DNA of 64,000 nucleotides from JAHBNG01 sp039028975 (GCA_039028975.1 JBCCHB010000030.1:56468-120467); one strand, 5' to 3'. Shown: positions 44,792-53,879, counted from the first letter of the stretch. Notes: generated by a model from the sequence alone, not told the origin. Translations and numbers: made by a program.

Positions 44792-44966
44792 CTTAGGCAT
44801 TAGTTCGATGCGCCTTCGCCGGATGATGGCGCTGTGCGCCCACTACGTGAGCAGGACGACGGCCCGAAAAGGCTGCAGCGCACAGGGGACCTTCAACCGT
44901 ACAAGCGAACTGGTTTAATTCAACATCAACAGTATTGTATCGATTTTACAGCCTTAAGGGCCTATC
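44792..44966 (+). other. Short gap with a small palindrome
   Basis: GATGGCGCTGTGCGCCC near 44826-44842 and CTGCAGCGCAC downstream can pair weakly. No promoter array is present. The ribosome binding site AAGGG precedes ATG 44967. Confidence 0.25.
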
Positions 44967-47771
44967 ATGACAATCTTGTTCACCCAGCTTAGCCTAACCG
45001 TTGTACTCTTCTTCTCTGTGCTGCCGTCCTACATCCTTGCCGATGCGCCTACTCATGGCGAGTCTGAAATCAGTTCCGTTCCCGGTCACGCAACCACTAT
45101 CTCGGCTACCTATGCCGCTACACCGCCGCGGCTGGATGGCGTTCTAGACTTTGGTGAGTGGCCGCTGGCCGATGCACTTCAATTTGATGGTGGTTTATTG
45201 GCCGTCCGCAACGATGCCCACCGTCTCTACATTCTGCTGGATCTGCTAGAGGATACGGCCGCAGATGCGCCGCTGCCCTCATCACCGTGGGGTGATCGCT
45301 TGTGGTTAACTGTCGATGTGAACGGTGACGGTGCGATCACCCGCGATATGGACGTGCGCTATGCGCTACAACCCGGTACTGTCAATCTGCGTCAGCAAAC
45401 CTATCTTGGCCCAGGGACGTGGACGCCTCTCTCCCAGGAATTGCCCCGATCCAGTATGGCCACTGGCTTTGATTGCTTCTTTGCCGACGAGTCGCGCGCG
45501 GTGACGGTGGTCCCCGGTTTTCCCTTTCCTGTACTAACCTGTTCGGCCCACCGAATTTGGGAATTGGGAATCGATCTGGCCGAGATTGGGGCAGCAGCGG
45601 GTGAAACTGTGCGATTGGGGGTGAGCCTATCCTCCCAGAATCCCAGCTTTACCACAGATCTCCCCGACAACTTGCACTACGATTTTAGCGATCTGGTCGA
45701 GGTAGCACTTGCAGATGCACTGAGCAATGACTTGCCCGCTGACCCAGATGCGACGGTTCGTTTTCAGCCTGTCCCCTTTGCGACCTCGATAGAGGTGACG
45801 CAAGTTATACAGGATTTTACCAATAGTCTGCCGTTGGTCGCAGCCAAGCCAACTGCGGTGCGCCTGTATATGGTTGCAAACAATGCCCAGACCCCCCAAC
45901 CCGTTCGCGTTTATCTTTACGGCGCACAAGCTGGGCAGGATTTGCCTGGCTCTCCACTCGTCATGAGTTTTTTTGCACCAACGAATCTCGATCGCACGCG
46001 GCTCAGTGAGACGGCCAACTTCCTGTTGCCAGAATCGTGGTTAGAGGGAAACGTCGAATTGCAGGCGCGACTTGTGGATGCATTGGGCACAGAACGCTGG
46101 GCAACGCTACTGGCACTGACTTTTCAACCAACGGATACGCCCACGTACTGGGTCATCCCGATTAATACGAACACGGCAGCCGAACCTGTGGTGATGGACA
46201 ATGCTGAAATTACGCGCCAGGAGAGCTATTTGCAGAGTACCTTACCCGTACCGGAAGTCCACTTTGTGCGCAAAAGGTGGCAAGAGATCGGTGCAATCCC
46301 TAGCGAGAATCTGGCTGACAATATCGACGTACTTAAGGGCTATGATCGCACGACACAGTTAGCTTGGTATTCGTCTGTGGAAGAGACCGGCGAAGCACCC
46401 TTTGTCTTACCCGATGCAATCTATGGCATCCGGCCCGGCGCTGGTGGCTTGTCGGATCCAATTTGGAACGGGGGCGGCGGCCGGGTGGCTGTCGGTGGGG
46501 AGCGGGCCAGTTCCCAAGAGGGCACCATGACCCACGAAATTATCCATATTTTAGATAAGACCAGTAGCGGCAGCTGGGGACGTCACGCGCCAGGGTGCAA
46601 TGCTTCGGGTGCCGATCCGTTTTGGCCTTATGCCAATGAACAGATACAGGATATCGGCTTCGATACGCGTCTACCTTGGTCGGACAGCACAACGGTGGTC
46701 ACAGAGAGCTGGGCCGATCTGATGTCTTACTGTTTTTCTCTCAGTCCACCCACCAAATGGATATCGTCTTACCGATGGATCCAGCTCTTCAATATGTTTT
46801 CCAGCGCAGGTTCAACCACTAGTACAGGATCAACTACCAAAGTCAGTGCAGCCAAACTACGCCAAGCCGAGATGCAGAGCGTCTATTATGTTTCTGGTAT
46901 ATTGAATATTGACGGCACGGGTCATCTGGAGCCAATCTGGGTACAGCCCGGCATTCCAACCTCGAATATTGCCCCCGGCGATTATGCCATCCAAGTGCGG
47001 GATGCATCGGGTAGTTCGCTGCAGACGACGCCATTTTTGGCCTCCTTTGTAGGTGTGGAAGGAGAAGAAGTAGAGACGGTCCGCTTTAGCTTCCAGTTAA
47101 ATGAGATGACAGCAGCAACCCAATTTTTACTCCAACATGATGAACAGATCCTGGATTCGATCTCAGTTTCTGCTCATCCACCTACCGTTACCGTGGTTAC
47201 GCCTAATGGGGGGGAATCGTGGGATGGTTTGCAGACCATCGAGTGGCAGGCCGAGGACGTGGATGGCGATTCATTGCTCTTTTCGGTTTTCTATTCGCCG
47301 AATAATGGTCGGAGCTGGCTACCGATTGGGGGGAACTTGGCGGGTACGTCTCATACAGTTGATACAGGCGTGTTGCCAGGAGGCGAGCGCGCTCGAATTC
47401 GAGTGCTTGTGACGGATGGTTTCAATACGACATCGGATCGGTCTGATGCGACATTTAGCCTTGCGAGGAAGCCGCCACAGGTTGCTATTCAGACCCCTGC
47501 AACATCTGCCCATCACGGGTCTGGAGAGTTAATCTCATTTGTTGGGCAGGCCGCAGATCTAGAGGATCGAACAATTCCAGAGGATTCGTTCATATGGTCC
47601 TACGGCACACAGAACTTTGCCAGCGGTCGGCAAGTGAGCGCTATACTCCCAGACGGCGATCATGACGTGACCTTGACCGTTATCGACAGTGACGGCAATC
47701 GGGGCAGGGATTCGATTACTGTTTCCGTGGGCAATTATTTGCGCTATCTGCCATTTGTTCGGTATCCGTAG
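44967..47771 (+). CDS. Exported metzincin-like protein with CBM9-like and Ig/PKD-like domains
   Basis: This 934-residue protein has an N-terminal signal peptide. Residues about 48-235 resemble a CBM9-like beta-sandwich (LDGVLDFGEWPLADA, then WGDRLWLTVDVNGDGAITRD). A zinc-protease signature lies at HEIIH (523-527), with a further His at 540 and a Met-turn-like ADLMSYC downstream, as in metzincins. The spacing to the third His is longer than the standard HExxHxxGxxH, so catalysis is not certain. The C-terminal third holds a domain with VTPNGGESWDGLQTIEW and an Ig/PKD-like domain (DGDHDVTLTVIDSDG). The protein ends YLRYLPFVRYP. The role may be extracellular proteolysis or surface remodelling. 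Confidence 0.75.
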   Translation: MTILFTQLSLTVVLFFSVLPSYILADAPTHGESEISSVPGHATTISATYAATPPRLDGVLDFGEWPLADALQFDGGLLAVRNDAHRLYILLDLLEDTAADAPLPSSPWGDRLWLTVDVNGDGAITRDMDVRYALQPGTVNLRQQTYLGPGTWTPLSQELPRSSMATGFDCFFADESRAVTVVPGFPFPVLTCSAHRIWELGIDLAEIGAAAGETVRLGVSLSSQNPSFTTDLPDNLHYDFSDLVEVALADALSNDLPADPDATVRFQPVPFATSIEVTQVIQDFTNSLPLVAAKPTAVRLYMVANNAQTPQPVRVYLYGAQAGQDLPGSPLVMSFFAPTNLDRTRLSETANFLLPESWLEGNVELQARLVDALGTERWATLLALTFQPTDTPTYWVIPINTNTAAEPVVMDNAEITRQESYLQSTLPVPEVHFVRKRWQEIGAIPSENLADNIDVLKGYDRTTQLAWYSSVEETGEAPFVLPDAIYGIRPGAGGLSDPIWNGGGGRVAVGGERASSQEGTMTHEIIHILDKTSSGSWGRHAPGCNASGADPFWPYANEQIQDIGFDTRLPWSDSTTVVTESWADLMSYCFSLSPPTKWISSYRWIQLFNMFSSAGSTTSTGSTTKVSAAKLRQAEMQSVYYVSGILNIDGTGHLEPIWVQPGIPTSNIAPGDYAIQVRDASGSSLQTTPFLASFVGVEGEEVETVRFSFQLNEMTAATQFLLQHDEQILDSISVSAHPPTVTVVTPNGGESWDGLQTIEWQAEDVDGDSLLFSVFYSPNNGRSWLPIGGNLAGTSHTVDTGVLPGGERARIRVLVTDGFNTTSDRSDATFSLARKPPQVAIQTPATSAHHGSGELISFVGQAADLEDRTIPEDSFIWSYGTQNFASGRQVSAILPDGDHDVTLTVIDSDGNRGRDSITVSVGNYLRYLPFVRYP

Positions 47772-47819
47772 CTCACAACTGTACGAGTATAGTGTATCCT
47801 AAGTTTTGACAGATTAGAC

Positions 47820-47929
47820 GTAGGCCCTGTTTTTAACAGTGTAAGCGTGGTCGCCCGTTCATTTTCAAGAGAGGCGAAGGGGTTTTTGGTGCTCGTGCGG
47901 TTGCAAACCGCACCTACGATCGAACAGCA
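47820..47929 (-). repeat. Palindromic GTAGGTGCGG repeat, copy C, inverted
   Basis: Read on the minus strand it begins GTAGGTGCGGTTTGCAACCG and ends near TTAAAAACAGGGCCTAC, matching copies at 15071, 16071 and 54951. It is uninterrupted. The longer in-frame start at 47847 of the next gene lies inside this repeat and is therefore not used. Confidence 0.8.
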
Positions 47930-47960
47930 ACTAGTAAACATCGAATGCGAGGCAAACGCT

Positions 47961-48362
47961 ATGGGGCTATTTGACCGACTGCAATCAGAATTAGAGGCAC
48001 GCGAGAAGGCCGAGGGGCTGACTATGGCCGATGTCTTGGCACTCCCCGATGAGCAAAGTGCACTGGTCTCATGGCTGATTCGCCAAAAGGAAGCCAGCTT
48101 GAACGATGTGGCCCAATATCTAGACACGTCCGAAGCAGATGCCCAGACCATGCTGAACTCACTGGTCGAAAAGAGTTTCATACGCGAGATGATGATCGCA
48201 GGCGTTACCCGCTACAAAATTCGTTTTGCCCTTAAACGGGGACGTGATCTACCGCTAAATATCTGGCAAACGCTTGATGACAGGTTACCTGACGAACAGT
48301 CGCAGAGCGAGCAGCCTACCGATAGCAAATCAGACTATAAATCAGGCAATGTCGAAGGGTAA
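47961..48362 (+). CDS. Winged-helix protein, first gene of the PrsW-like operon
   Basis: This 133-residue soluble protein has a winged-helix-like region at about 40-100 (LVSWLIRQKEASLNDVAQYL, then LNSLVEKSFIREM and a wing with GVTRYKIRF). The C-terminal ~25 residues are polar and disordered. The start ATG 47961 has GAGG upstream and lies after the palindromic repeat. Six bases separate it from the PrsW-like gene, so they are probably co-transcribed. It may bind DNA or act as a protein adaptor; which one cannot be told. Confidence 0.75.
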   Translation: MGLFDRLQSELEAREKAEGLTMADVLALPDEQSALVSWLIRQKEASLNDVAQYLDTSEADAQTMLNSLVEKSFIREMMIAGVTRYKIRFALKRGRDLPLNIWQTLDDRLPDEQSQSEQPTDSKSDYKSGNVEG

Positions 48363-48368
48363 TATGCT

Positions 48369-49436
48369 ATGCTCTTAGCCGCCTTTGTTGGTATTGCTGT
48401 ACCCTTGCTTTTCCTCTATTTGGTCCGCACGCTGGATCTCTACGCATCGGGCAGTTTCATCGTTGTCATTACCTGCTTCGTTTGGGGCGTTGCTGCCTTC
48501 ATGGCCTCCTACCAACTCAACACCATTGCCTTAGGCTGGGTAGGGTTCGGTATGCTCACCAATCTGGTGGCCCCAGTGCTAGAAGAGCTCCTTAAGTCGC
48601 TCATTCTTGTTTATCATGTGCGACGAACCTACTTCACTTACTTTGTCGATGGTGCCATCTATGGCTTTGCGGTGGGTACTGGGTTTGCTATTTTCGAAAC
48701 GCTCTTTTACTTGACAACCTATGGCGGGGATTTGGGGCTGAGCTTAATGCGTTCCTTTTCAACGTCGCTCATGCATGGCAGCAGTAGCGCTTTGGTTGGT
48801 GTGGCATTGGGGCGCTTCCGCTTTGCTCGCGGGATGACGCGCCTGATCGCCTTACCCCTTGGCTGGGGCATCGCGATTCTGCTCCACGTGGCCTTCAATC
48901 GTACCCTGAGTCAACCTGGTGGTTTTGGCATTCAAATCGCAGCGGTTCTCATCGGATTGGCTGGCGTGGCTGTCACTGTGGCTTTCATCTTTTGGGGCTT
49001 ACGGGCAGAGCGAATGTGGCTGCGCGAGGCGTTGGGCATGGCCGTGGGCGTATCCGCAGGCGAATCAGCGGTGGTTCAGGAATTGTCGGAATTAGAGCTG
49101 CTATTGGCTCCCATCGGTGAGCGCTTTGGTGACCAGAAACAAGCCCAGGTCGAGCTTTTTTTGCGTCTCCAGGCGCGGCTGGGTCTCAAACGCAAGGCCG
49201 CGGCGCTGGCAACTTCGGAAAGCGCTGGCGCAGACTTCGCTGCTGAGGTGGCCACCTTACGCACCCAAGTCGATGAGCTGCGCCGCTCAGTGGGCGTCTA
49301 TTGCATGGTCTACGTACGTTCCATCCTGCTCCCAGAAAGTGGCTCCTTATGGATGCAGCTAGAGGAGAGACTCTCTGATGCTCGCGGCCCAGCCATGAAT
49401 CTGTGGGGGACACTTGAAGAGAGAGTGGAGAGATAA
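48369..49436 (+). CDS. PrsW-like intramembrane metalloprotease
   Basis: This 355-residue protein has about eight transmembrane segments in residues 1-220. The hallmarks of the PrsW/CPBP-like superfamily are visible: APVLEELLKS (EExxK) in one helix, GFAVGTGFAIFET in the next, LMHGSSSALVG (His) and ILLHVAFN (His). In this superfamily these Glu and His residues bind the metal for intramembrane proteolysis. A cytoplasmic tail (about 225-355) is predicted to be helical (DELRRSVGVYC) and lacks a known domain. It lies between a winged-helix protein and a zinc miniprotein with gaps of six and two bases. The substrate may be a membrane-bound regulator (inference). Confidence 0.82.
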   Translation: MLLAAFVGIAVPLLFLYLVRTLDLYASGSFIVVITCFVWGVAAFMASYQLNTIALGWVGFGMLTNLVAPVLEELLKSLILVYHVRRTYFTYFVDGAIYGFAVGTGFAIFETLFYLTTYGGDLGLSLMRSFSTSLMHGSSSALVGVALGRFRFARGMTRLIALPLGWGIAILLHVAFNRTLSQPGGFGIQIAAVLIGLAGVAVTVAFIFWGLRAERMWLREALGMAVGVSAGESAVVQELSELELLLAPIGERFGDQKQAQVELFLRLQARLGLKRKAAALATSESAGADFAAEVATLRTQVDELRRSVGVYCMVYVRSILLPESGSLWMQLEERLSDARGPAMNLWGTLEERVER

Positions 49437-49438
49437 CG

Positions 49439-49648
49439 ATGCTCTGTTTCTTTTGCGAAAAATCAGCCCGCGGCGTCTGTCGCTTCTGTGGTCGTGCAGT
49501 CTGTGAAGAACACCATGCCCCTATGCCCTTTATCTTGACGCTCTACGTGGGGCAAGATCAGATTCCCAAAGCCATTGTCGTGGCCGATGCCCTCTATTGC
49601 GGCACCTGCAAACCCCAGCCTGAGCCAATCGAGATGCCAGAACTCTAA
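49439..49648 (+). CDS. Zinc-binding miniprotein
   Basis: This 69-residue protein starts two bases after the PrsW-like stop codon. It has CFFCEK, CRFCGRAVCEEHH and a late CGTC, a Cys/His pattern that fits two zinc sites like B-box or treble-clef fingers. It has no signal peptide. Its tight coupling suggests a role with the PrsW-like protein, for example as a partner or sensor; this is inference. Confidence 0.75.
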   Translation: MLCFFCEKSARGVCRFCGRAVCEEHHAPMPFILTLYVGQDQIPKAIVVADALYCGTCKPQPEPIEMPEL

Positions 49649-49659
49649 CGATTCTATAC

Positions 49660-50032
49660 TTATAAACAGACGTTTGGAACACTAGTCCACATCTGAATAG
49701 ACCGCAACAGGACGGCCAGCATGGGAGGAAGCCAGAGAGCAAAACCTGGACATGATACCAGGGTACCCGACGGAAGGGAAGTTGAGTAGAAAGAAGCAGG
49801 ACAACGTAAGCCAGCCGAAATCCCGTAAGAGGTGGATTGGCCGTGAAGGATAAGCTGAAGGCTGAAAGCTAGCGGTCAGGGTAGAGCCGTTGTCAGAGCA
49901 ACTGGAGCAAGAAATGACTCAACACGAAGGAGAAGAGATGACCTTCTTCGGACCTAACCGAACCGCTGAATGCGGACCCGCATGTCCGGTGGTGTGGGAG
50001 GGGCGGAGTCACATGACTCCCCCTATCCCGAT
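49660..50032 (+). mobile_element. Group II intron relic lacking the reverse transcriptase
   Basis: The 3' part is characteristic. A domain-V-like hairpin lies at about 49959-49993 (ACCGCTGAATGCGG with CCGCATGTCCGGT). A domain-VI-like hairpin with a likely bulged A follows at 49996-50030 (GGGAGGGGCGGAG paired with CTCCCCCTATCCC), and the element ends CCCGATT. Translated, it gives GPACPVVWEGRS, a well-known spurious protein string from group II introns. Upstream sequence (GATAAGCTGAAGGCTGAAAG, then AACACGAAGG) fits earlier intron domains. No reverse-transcriptase or maturase ORF is present. The 5' boundary is uncertain and no canonical GTGCG start was found, so the 5' end is probably truncated. 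Confidence 0.8.
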
Positions 50033-50061
50033 TGTGCGATTTTCGATGCAGGATAGAAAGA

Positions 50062-50128
50062 CGAATGCGAACTGAATGCGTTAGTCTTACGGCTTCGCGA
50101 TGATCTGGATGCAATTGATTGCTAAGAT
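50062..50128 (+). promoter_or_regulatory. SARP-type promoter array, class II (orphan)
   Basis: CGAATGCG lies at 50062, TGAATGCG at 50073, TCGCGATG at 50095 and TGGATGCA at 50106 (steps of 11, 22 and 11 bp). TAAGAT follows at 50123-50128, 17 bp after the last octamer start. It begins 30 bases after the intron relic. No convincing gene lies within 390 bases downstream. Confidence 0.6.
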
Positions 50129-50520
50129 TGAAGAGAAGAAATTGTGCTTGTTTTTGCCATCAGCGAAAGTGCCGAGATGCAGATGGTTCAATCAGCCTGT
50201 TAAACCAGAGTTGCTCTCATGCATCTCTATCTGTGGTAGCCAAACACGAAATGACTTTGTTCATCGGTCCGTCCCGCGTTTGCTACGCAATCAATCTGGA
50301 CGAATTAATGATCATGAACCACGAAATTTAAACGTAAGCTAAAGGTATGAGACAACTTTTGATTGTCTACCTGAAGTTGTGACACAATGCAGAGTATAAT
50401 CTTGGCAGTGAATACGGGTAATTTTTCTAGCAACCCTTTTGTTGGGGATCCTAGCTTCAGGCCACTATACGATTATATGCATATTCCCAATTCCACAGGA
50501 TAGTCAAAAGGAGCAAGCCC
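50129..50520 (+). promoter_or_regulatory. Leader region of the flavoprotein operon
   Basis: No gene is recognised; the short open frames lack ribosome binding sites. A perfect -10 hexamer TATAAT at 50395-50400, with only a weak -35, lies about 120 bases before ATG 50521 and may serve the operon. A ribosome binding site AAGGAG precedes the ATG. Confidence 0.4.
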
Positions 50521-51057
50521 ATGCCTATTTTTGAACGGAACAGCATTCTCTATCTAAGTATCATCATCGTGAGTATGACGCTGGCTGTGGCTATACATCC
50601 ATTATGGATTCTATTGTGGCCCGTCGTTTTACTGCTAGATGATATAACGTATTTCATGCTCGCCTGGTCTATATTTGACTCAGAGATTACGATTCAACGT
50701 GGATACCAATTTGGCGACTGGTTTTTGAATAATCAGTCTGGGGCCGGTCGAGATTTAGGGTTTAACCTTACTGAAGATTATCGGCTCACCTCGGTACTCG
50801 ATTCGGATCACTTTGGCTCACCAATCATCCATTGGACACCCAAGAAGGTTGGGCTTGCTCTCCTGGCCTTCTTGCTTGATTCACATCACTTACATAAATG
50901 GCTAGAATATAAGACTGACGCCTGGATGTGGCACTTTGGCCCCGACGCATTTAATCAGCATTTTGATAATGAGTATCAGAAGTCGTTGCGTCACGTGACG
51001 CTCTGGTGGCTCATTCTGCAGAAAAACCCAGAGCCTATAAAGGATTACTCTCTTTGA
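50521..51057 (+). CDS. Membrane-associated protein of unknown function
   Basis: This 178-residue protein has two N-terminal hydrophobic segments (about 8-26 and 28-48) and a soluble C-terminal part rich in aromatic residues and His (DSHHLHKWLEYKTDAWMWHF). I do not recognise the family. Its stop codon overlaps the TTG start of the following flavoprotein gene, so the two are translationally coupled and probably act together, perhaps with this protein as a membrane anchor or substrate carrier (inference). Confidence 0.7.
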   Translation: MPIFERNSILYLSIIIVSMTLAVAIHPLWILLWPVVLLLDDITYFMLAWSIFDSEITIQRGYQFGDWFLNNQSGAGRDLGFNLTEDYRLTSVLDSDHFGSPIIHWTPKKVGLALLAFLLDSHHLHKWLEYKTDAWMWHFGPDAFNQHFDNEYQKSLRHVTLWWLILQKNPEPIKDYSL

Positions 51058-52607
51058 AACCGGATTACCTGATTGTGGGCAGTGGATTAGCTGCCCTTTC
51101 GTTCGGCGCGCTGATGGCCAATGCCGGCCAGCGCGTCCAAATTATCGAGGCCCATTACCTGCCCGGTGGCTATGGACATACCTTTGAGTTAGGGGGATAT
51201 AAATTCAATGCCCAACTGCACTACGTCTGGAACTGCGGTGAGGGACGTACGGTCCATTCGGTACTCAAACGGTTGGGGCTGGCAGAGAAAGTACTCTTTC
51301 ACGAATATGATGCCAATGGATTTGACCGCATGCGCATGCCCGGCTTTGCACTAGATATTCCCTATGATTACCATTTACTGATCCAGCGGCTTCAAAGCCT
51401 ATTCCCTCAACATAGCCATAACCTACATCGCTTTGTCCATACCATACGCAACATGTCGGAGGCCATCGACCAACTGCCTGGGGTCACATGGTCGGATTTG
51501 GCAAATCCTAGAACGTTACAGGGTGTGCTTAGCCACGCGGCGCAGATTCCAATGCTGCTCCGCTATCAGCGCGCCACGTTACAAGAGGTCTTTGACGACT
51601 TTAAATTGCCCTCTGCCGCCCAAACACTCCTCGCCTTGCAGTGGCCTGACTTTATGTTGCCTCCCAACCAACTCTCCTTTATTGCTTGGCTTATGCTCTT
51701 CACCGGTTATTGCCGCGGTGCCTACTACCCAGCCCGCCACTTCGAAGATGTGATCAATGGATTTGTTGGCGTGATTGAGCAAAATGGTGGCGAGATTCTT
51801 TATGAACAGCGCGCTGTCGAATTTGTCCGTCAGGGCAAGCGCATTGTCAAAGTGCGCACCGAGGATCTGCAGAACCGTGGGACGATATACGAACACGAGG
51901 CTCCGACCATCATCTGTAATATGGACCCACGCCAGGCTGCCGAACAGATCGGGTTTGAATACTTCTCTTCCAACCTTCAGAGTCAGCTCAACTACGAGTA
52001 CTCCTATTCCAACTTCATGGTCTATGCCGTCGTAAAAGGGATTGATCTGCAAGACTACGGATTTGGTCGATCCAACCTCTTTCATACCGAGGAGCCAGAT
52101 CTCAATAAAGCATTTGATACCATGCACCTCCAAGGCGACTACAGCCGACCCAGCTTTGCCGTCACCGTGCCGTCGCTCCTTACCAATGACCGTAGCGACT
52201 GCCCGCCCGACCACCAAATTATTGAATTTCTAACCGTGGCCAACTATTCGCGCTTTTTGGATCTGAAGTTGTCCAGTCCTACTGCCTATCGCAAAAAGAA
52301 GGCTGAAATTGCTCGCTCGATTCTCGATGTGATGGAAGCCCATTACGTACCGGATCTGCGCAAGCACATGGTCTTCCAGATAACGGGCAGCCCTACCACC
52401 AATGAACGTTACTGCTGGTCGCCGGCGGGGAATTCCTACGGCTCTAACATGACGCCTAAAAACATTGGGCGGGGCCGTCTTACCCACGAAAGCTCACTGG
52501 ATAATTTTTACTTTTGTAACGCATCATCTGGCTATGCTGGCTTTGCGGGGACGATTTGGACCGGCTGTCGACTCTACGAAAAGCTAAGTGGGGATGTGGT
52601 GCTGTAA
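51054..52607 (+). CDS. FAD-dependent oxidoreductase, CrtI/carotenoid-isomerase-like
   Basis: This 517-residue protein starts at TTG 51054, which has AGGA nine bases upstream and overlaps the previous stop; a longer GTG start at 51006 is less likely. The N-terminus is a dinucleotide-binding fold (YLIVGSGLAALSFGALMANA, then EAHYLPGGYGHTFELGGY), as in phytoene desaturases and CrtISO-like enzymes. A C-terminal FAD-contact region contains YGSNMTP and YAGFAGTIWTGC. The substrate is unknown; membrane lipid or isoprenoid oxidation is plausible for the family. The next gene begins immediately after the stop. Confidence 0.85.
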   Translation: MKPDYLIVGSGLAALSFGALMANAGQRVQIIEAHYLPGGYGHTFELGGYKFNAQLHYVWNCGEGRTVHSVLKRLGLAEKVLFHEYDANGFDRMRMPGFALDIPYDYHLLIQRLQSLFPQHSHNLHRFVHTIRNMSEAIDQLPGVTWSDLANPRTLQGVLSHAAQIPMLLRYQRATLQEVFDDFKLPSAAQTLLALQWPDFMLPPNQLSFIAWLMLFTGYCRGAYYPARHFEDVINGFVGVIEQNGGEILYEQRAVEFVRQGKRIVKVRTEDLQNRGTIYEHEAPTIICNMDPRQAAEQIGFEYFSSNLQSQLNYEYSYSNFMVYAVVKGIDLQDYGFGRSNLFHTEEPDLNKAFDTMHLQGDYSRPSFAVTVPSLLTNDRSDCPPDHQIIEFLTVANYSRFLDLKLSSPTAYRKKKAEIARSILDVMEAHYVPDLRKHMVFQITGSPTTNERYCWSPAGNSYGSNMTPKNIGRGRLTHESSLDNFYFCNASSGYAGFAGTIWTGCRLYEKLSGDVVL

Positions 52608-53846
52608 ATGAGAATTGCCATCATTGGTGGCGGGGCCGCTGGAATGACAACTGCCTACCTGCTCAACAACCATCACCATGTTACACTCTTTGAAAAGCAG
52701 CCTATTCTCGGTGGCAATATCCGCACCCTCAACAAAAATGTGACGGATGTAGACCTCGATCCGACGATTCAGCTGGACAATGGCGTCATCGAGTTCCAGC
52801 AAGATAAGTTTGTGCTCTTCCACAAATTGATGAAGAAGCTTGGCGTCCGCGTTGAGCCAATCCGTGGCGGCTCCACGACCCTCTATCTAGCCAATGGTCA
52901 ATACATCTCGTCACCGGGTGCGATTCGAGACAGCCAACTTGACCTTTGGGAGCGTATTGGGGCCTATAGCAAGCTCTTACCCATCGTATTTAGCTATTGC
53001 ACTTTTCTGCACAGAACCCGTAATCCCGGCGACTGGCAGAACAGACCCATCGCCGATTTCTGGTCTGGTCATCGATGGCGTACTTGGCAGCGTATGTTAT
53101 TGATGTATGCCTATTCGATCCCATATGCACAAATAGATGATGTTCCTGCTGAAGTTGGGGCCGAGATTCTGCGTCAATCGGGATACGGAACGGCTTGGAC
53201 ACGGGTTGTTGGCGGCGTTTATAGCTATTTCGAGTCCATGCTCAGGATGTTCCGAGGCGAGATACAGATGAATGCCCAGATCGACGCCATTCATCGCACG
53301 GCTGACGGCGTTTTGATAAAGATGCTCTCTGGGTATACGCATACCTTTGACAAAGTGATCTTTGCAGTGCCGCCTGATCAAGTGCTCGAATTACTTGCCG
53401 ATCCAACTACCAACGAGCTACAACGTTTTGCTCCTTGGCAGGCCAATCATGTAACGACGATTGTCCACACAGATACTTCCTTCTACAAACGGTATGGAGT
53501 CAATTTCTTCACTGAATTCGATCTCTTTGAAAAGAATGAGGGGCGTGATGGTGGTTACAATGCCTACCTCAACCGTCTCTGCGGCTTAACCGATGTGCAC
53601 ACTCCCCACTACAGCTTAGCTTACAATCTGGAAGAGTGGATTGCCCCTAAAAATGTAGTGCATAGACAGAACCACCACACACCACGATATACCACAGAGG
53701 CGTTTCGCTCTCGCCAGGAAATCATCGCCACAAACGGGATAAATCAGACCTATCATGCAGGAGCCTATCTGGGCAATGGTCTGCATGAAGGGGCTGTTTC
53801 CTCGGCTTTGACTGTATCACAACTGCTCGACGGCGATACCATCTAG
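52608..53846 (+). CDS. FAD-dependent amine-oxidase-like flavoprotein
   Basis: This 412-residue protein begins directly after the preceding stop codon. It has an N-terminal nucleotide-binding motif (IAIIGGGAAGMTTAYLL, then FEKQPILGGNIRTL) and a C-terminal FAD motif (GAYLGNGLHEGAVSSAL), typical of the NAD(P)-binding amine-oxidase family that includes protoporphyrinogen oxidases and sterol or lipid desaturase-like enzymes. Two flavoproteins of this broad superfamily in one operon suggest successive redox steps on one substrate. The substrate cannot be named. Confidence 0.85.
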   Translation: MRIAIIGGGAAGMTTAYLLNNHHHVTLFEKQPILGGNIRTLNKNVTDVDLDPTIQLDNGVIEFQQDKFVLFHKLMKKLGVRVEPIRGGSTTLYLANGQYISSPGAIRDSQLDLWERIGAYSKLLPIVFSYCTFLHRTRNPGDWQNRPIADFWSGHRWRTWQRMLLMYAYSIPYAQIDDVPAEVGAEILRQSGYGTAWTRVVGGVYSYFESMLRMFRGEIQMNAQIDAIHRTADGVLIKMLSGYTHTFDKVIFAVPPDQVLELLADPTTNELQRFAPWQANHVTTIVHTDTSFYKRYGVNFFTEFDLFEKNEGRDGGYNAYLNRLCGLTDVHTPHYSLAYNLEEWIAPKNVVHRQNHHTPRYTTEAFRSRQEIIATNGINQTYHAGAYLGNGLHEGAVSSALTVSQLLDGDTI

Positions 53847-53879
53847 CATCACAGCGCGCGATGATGTCCATTACACTGC

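Noticed and set aside
47847..47960. A longer start for the winged-helix protein
   Set aside because: The extra codons lie in palindromic repeat copy C; ATG 47961 has a suitable ribosome binding site.
49890..50075. A 61-residue ORF (contains GPACPVVWEGRS)
   Set aside because: This string is the translation of group II intron domains V and VI, a common false protein call.
50100..50342. Short ORFs downstream of the orphan array
   Set aside because: They overlap in different frames, lack ribosome binding sites and show no recognisable protein character.
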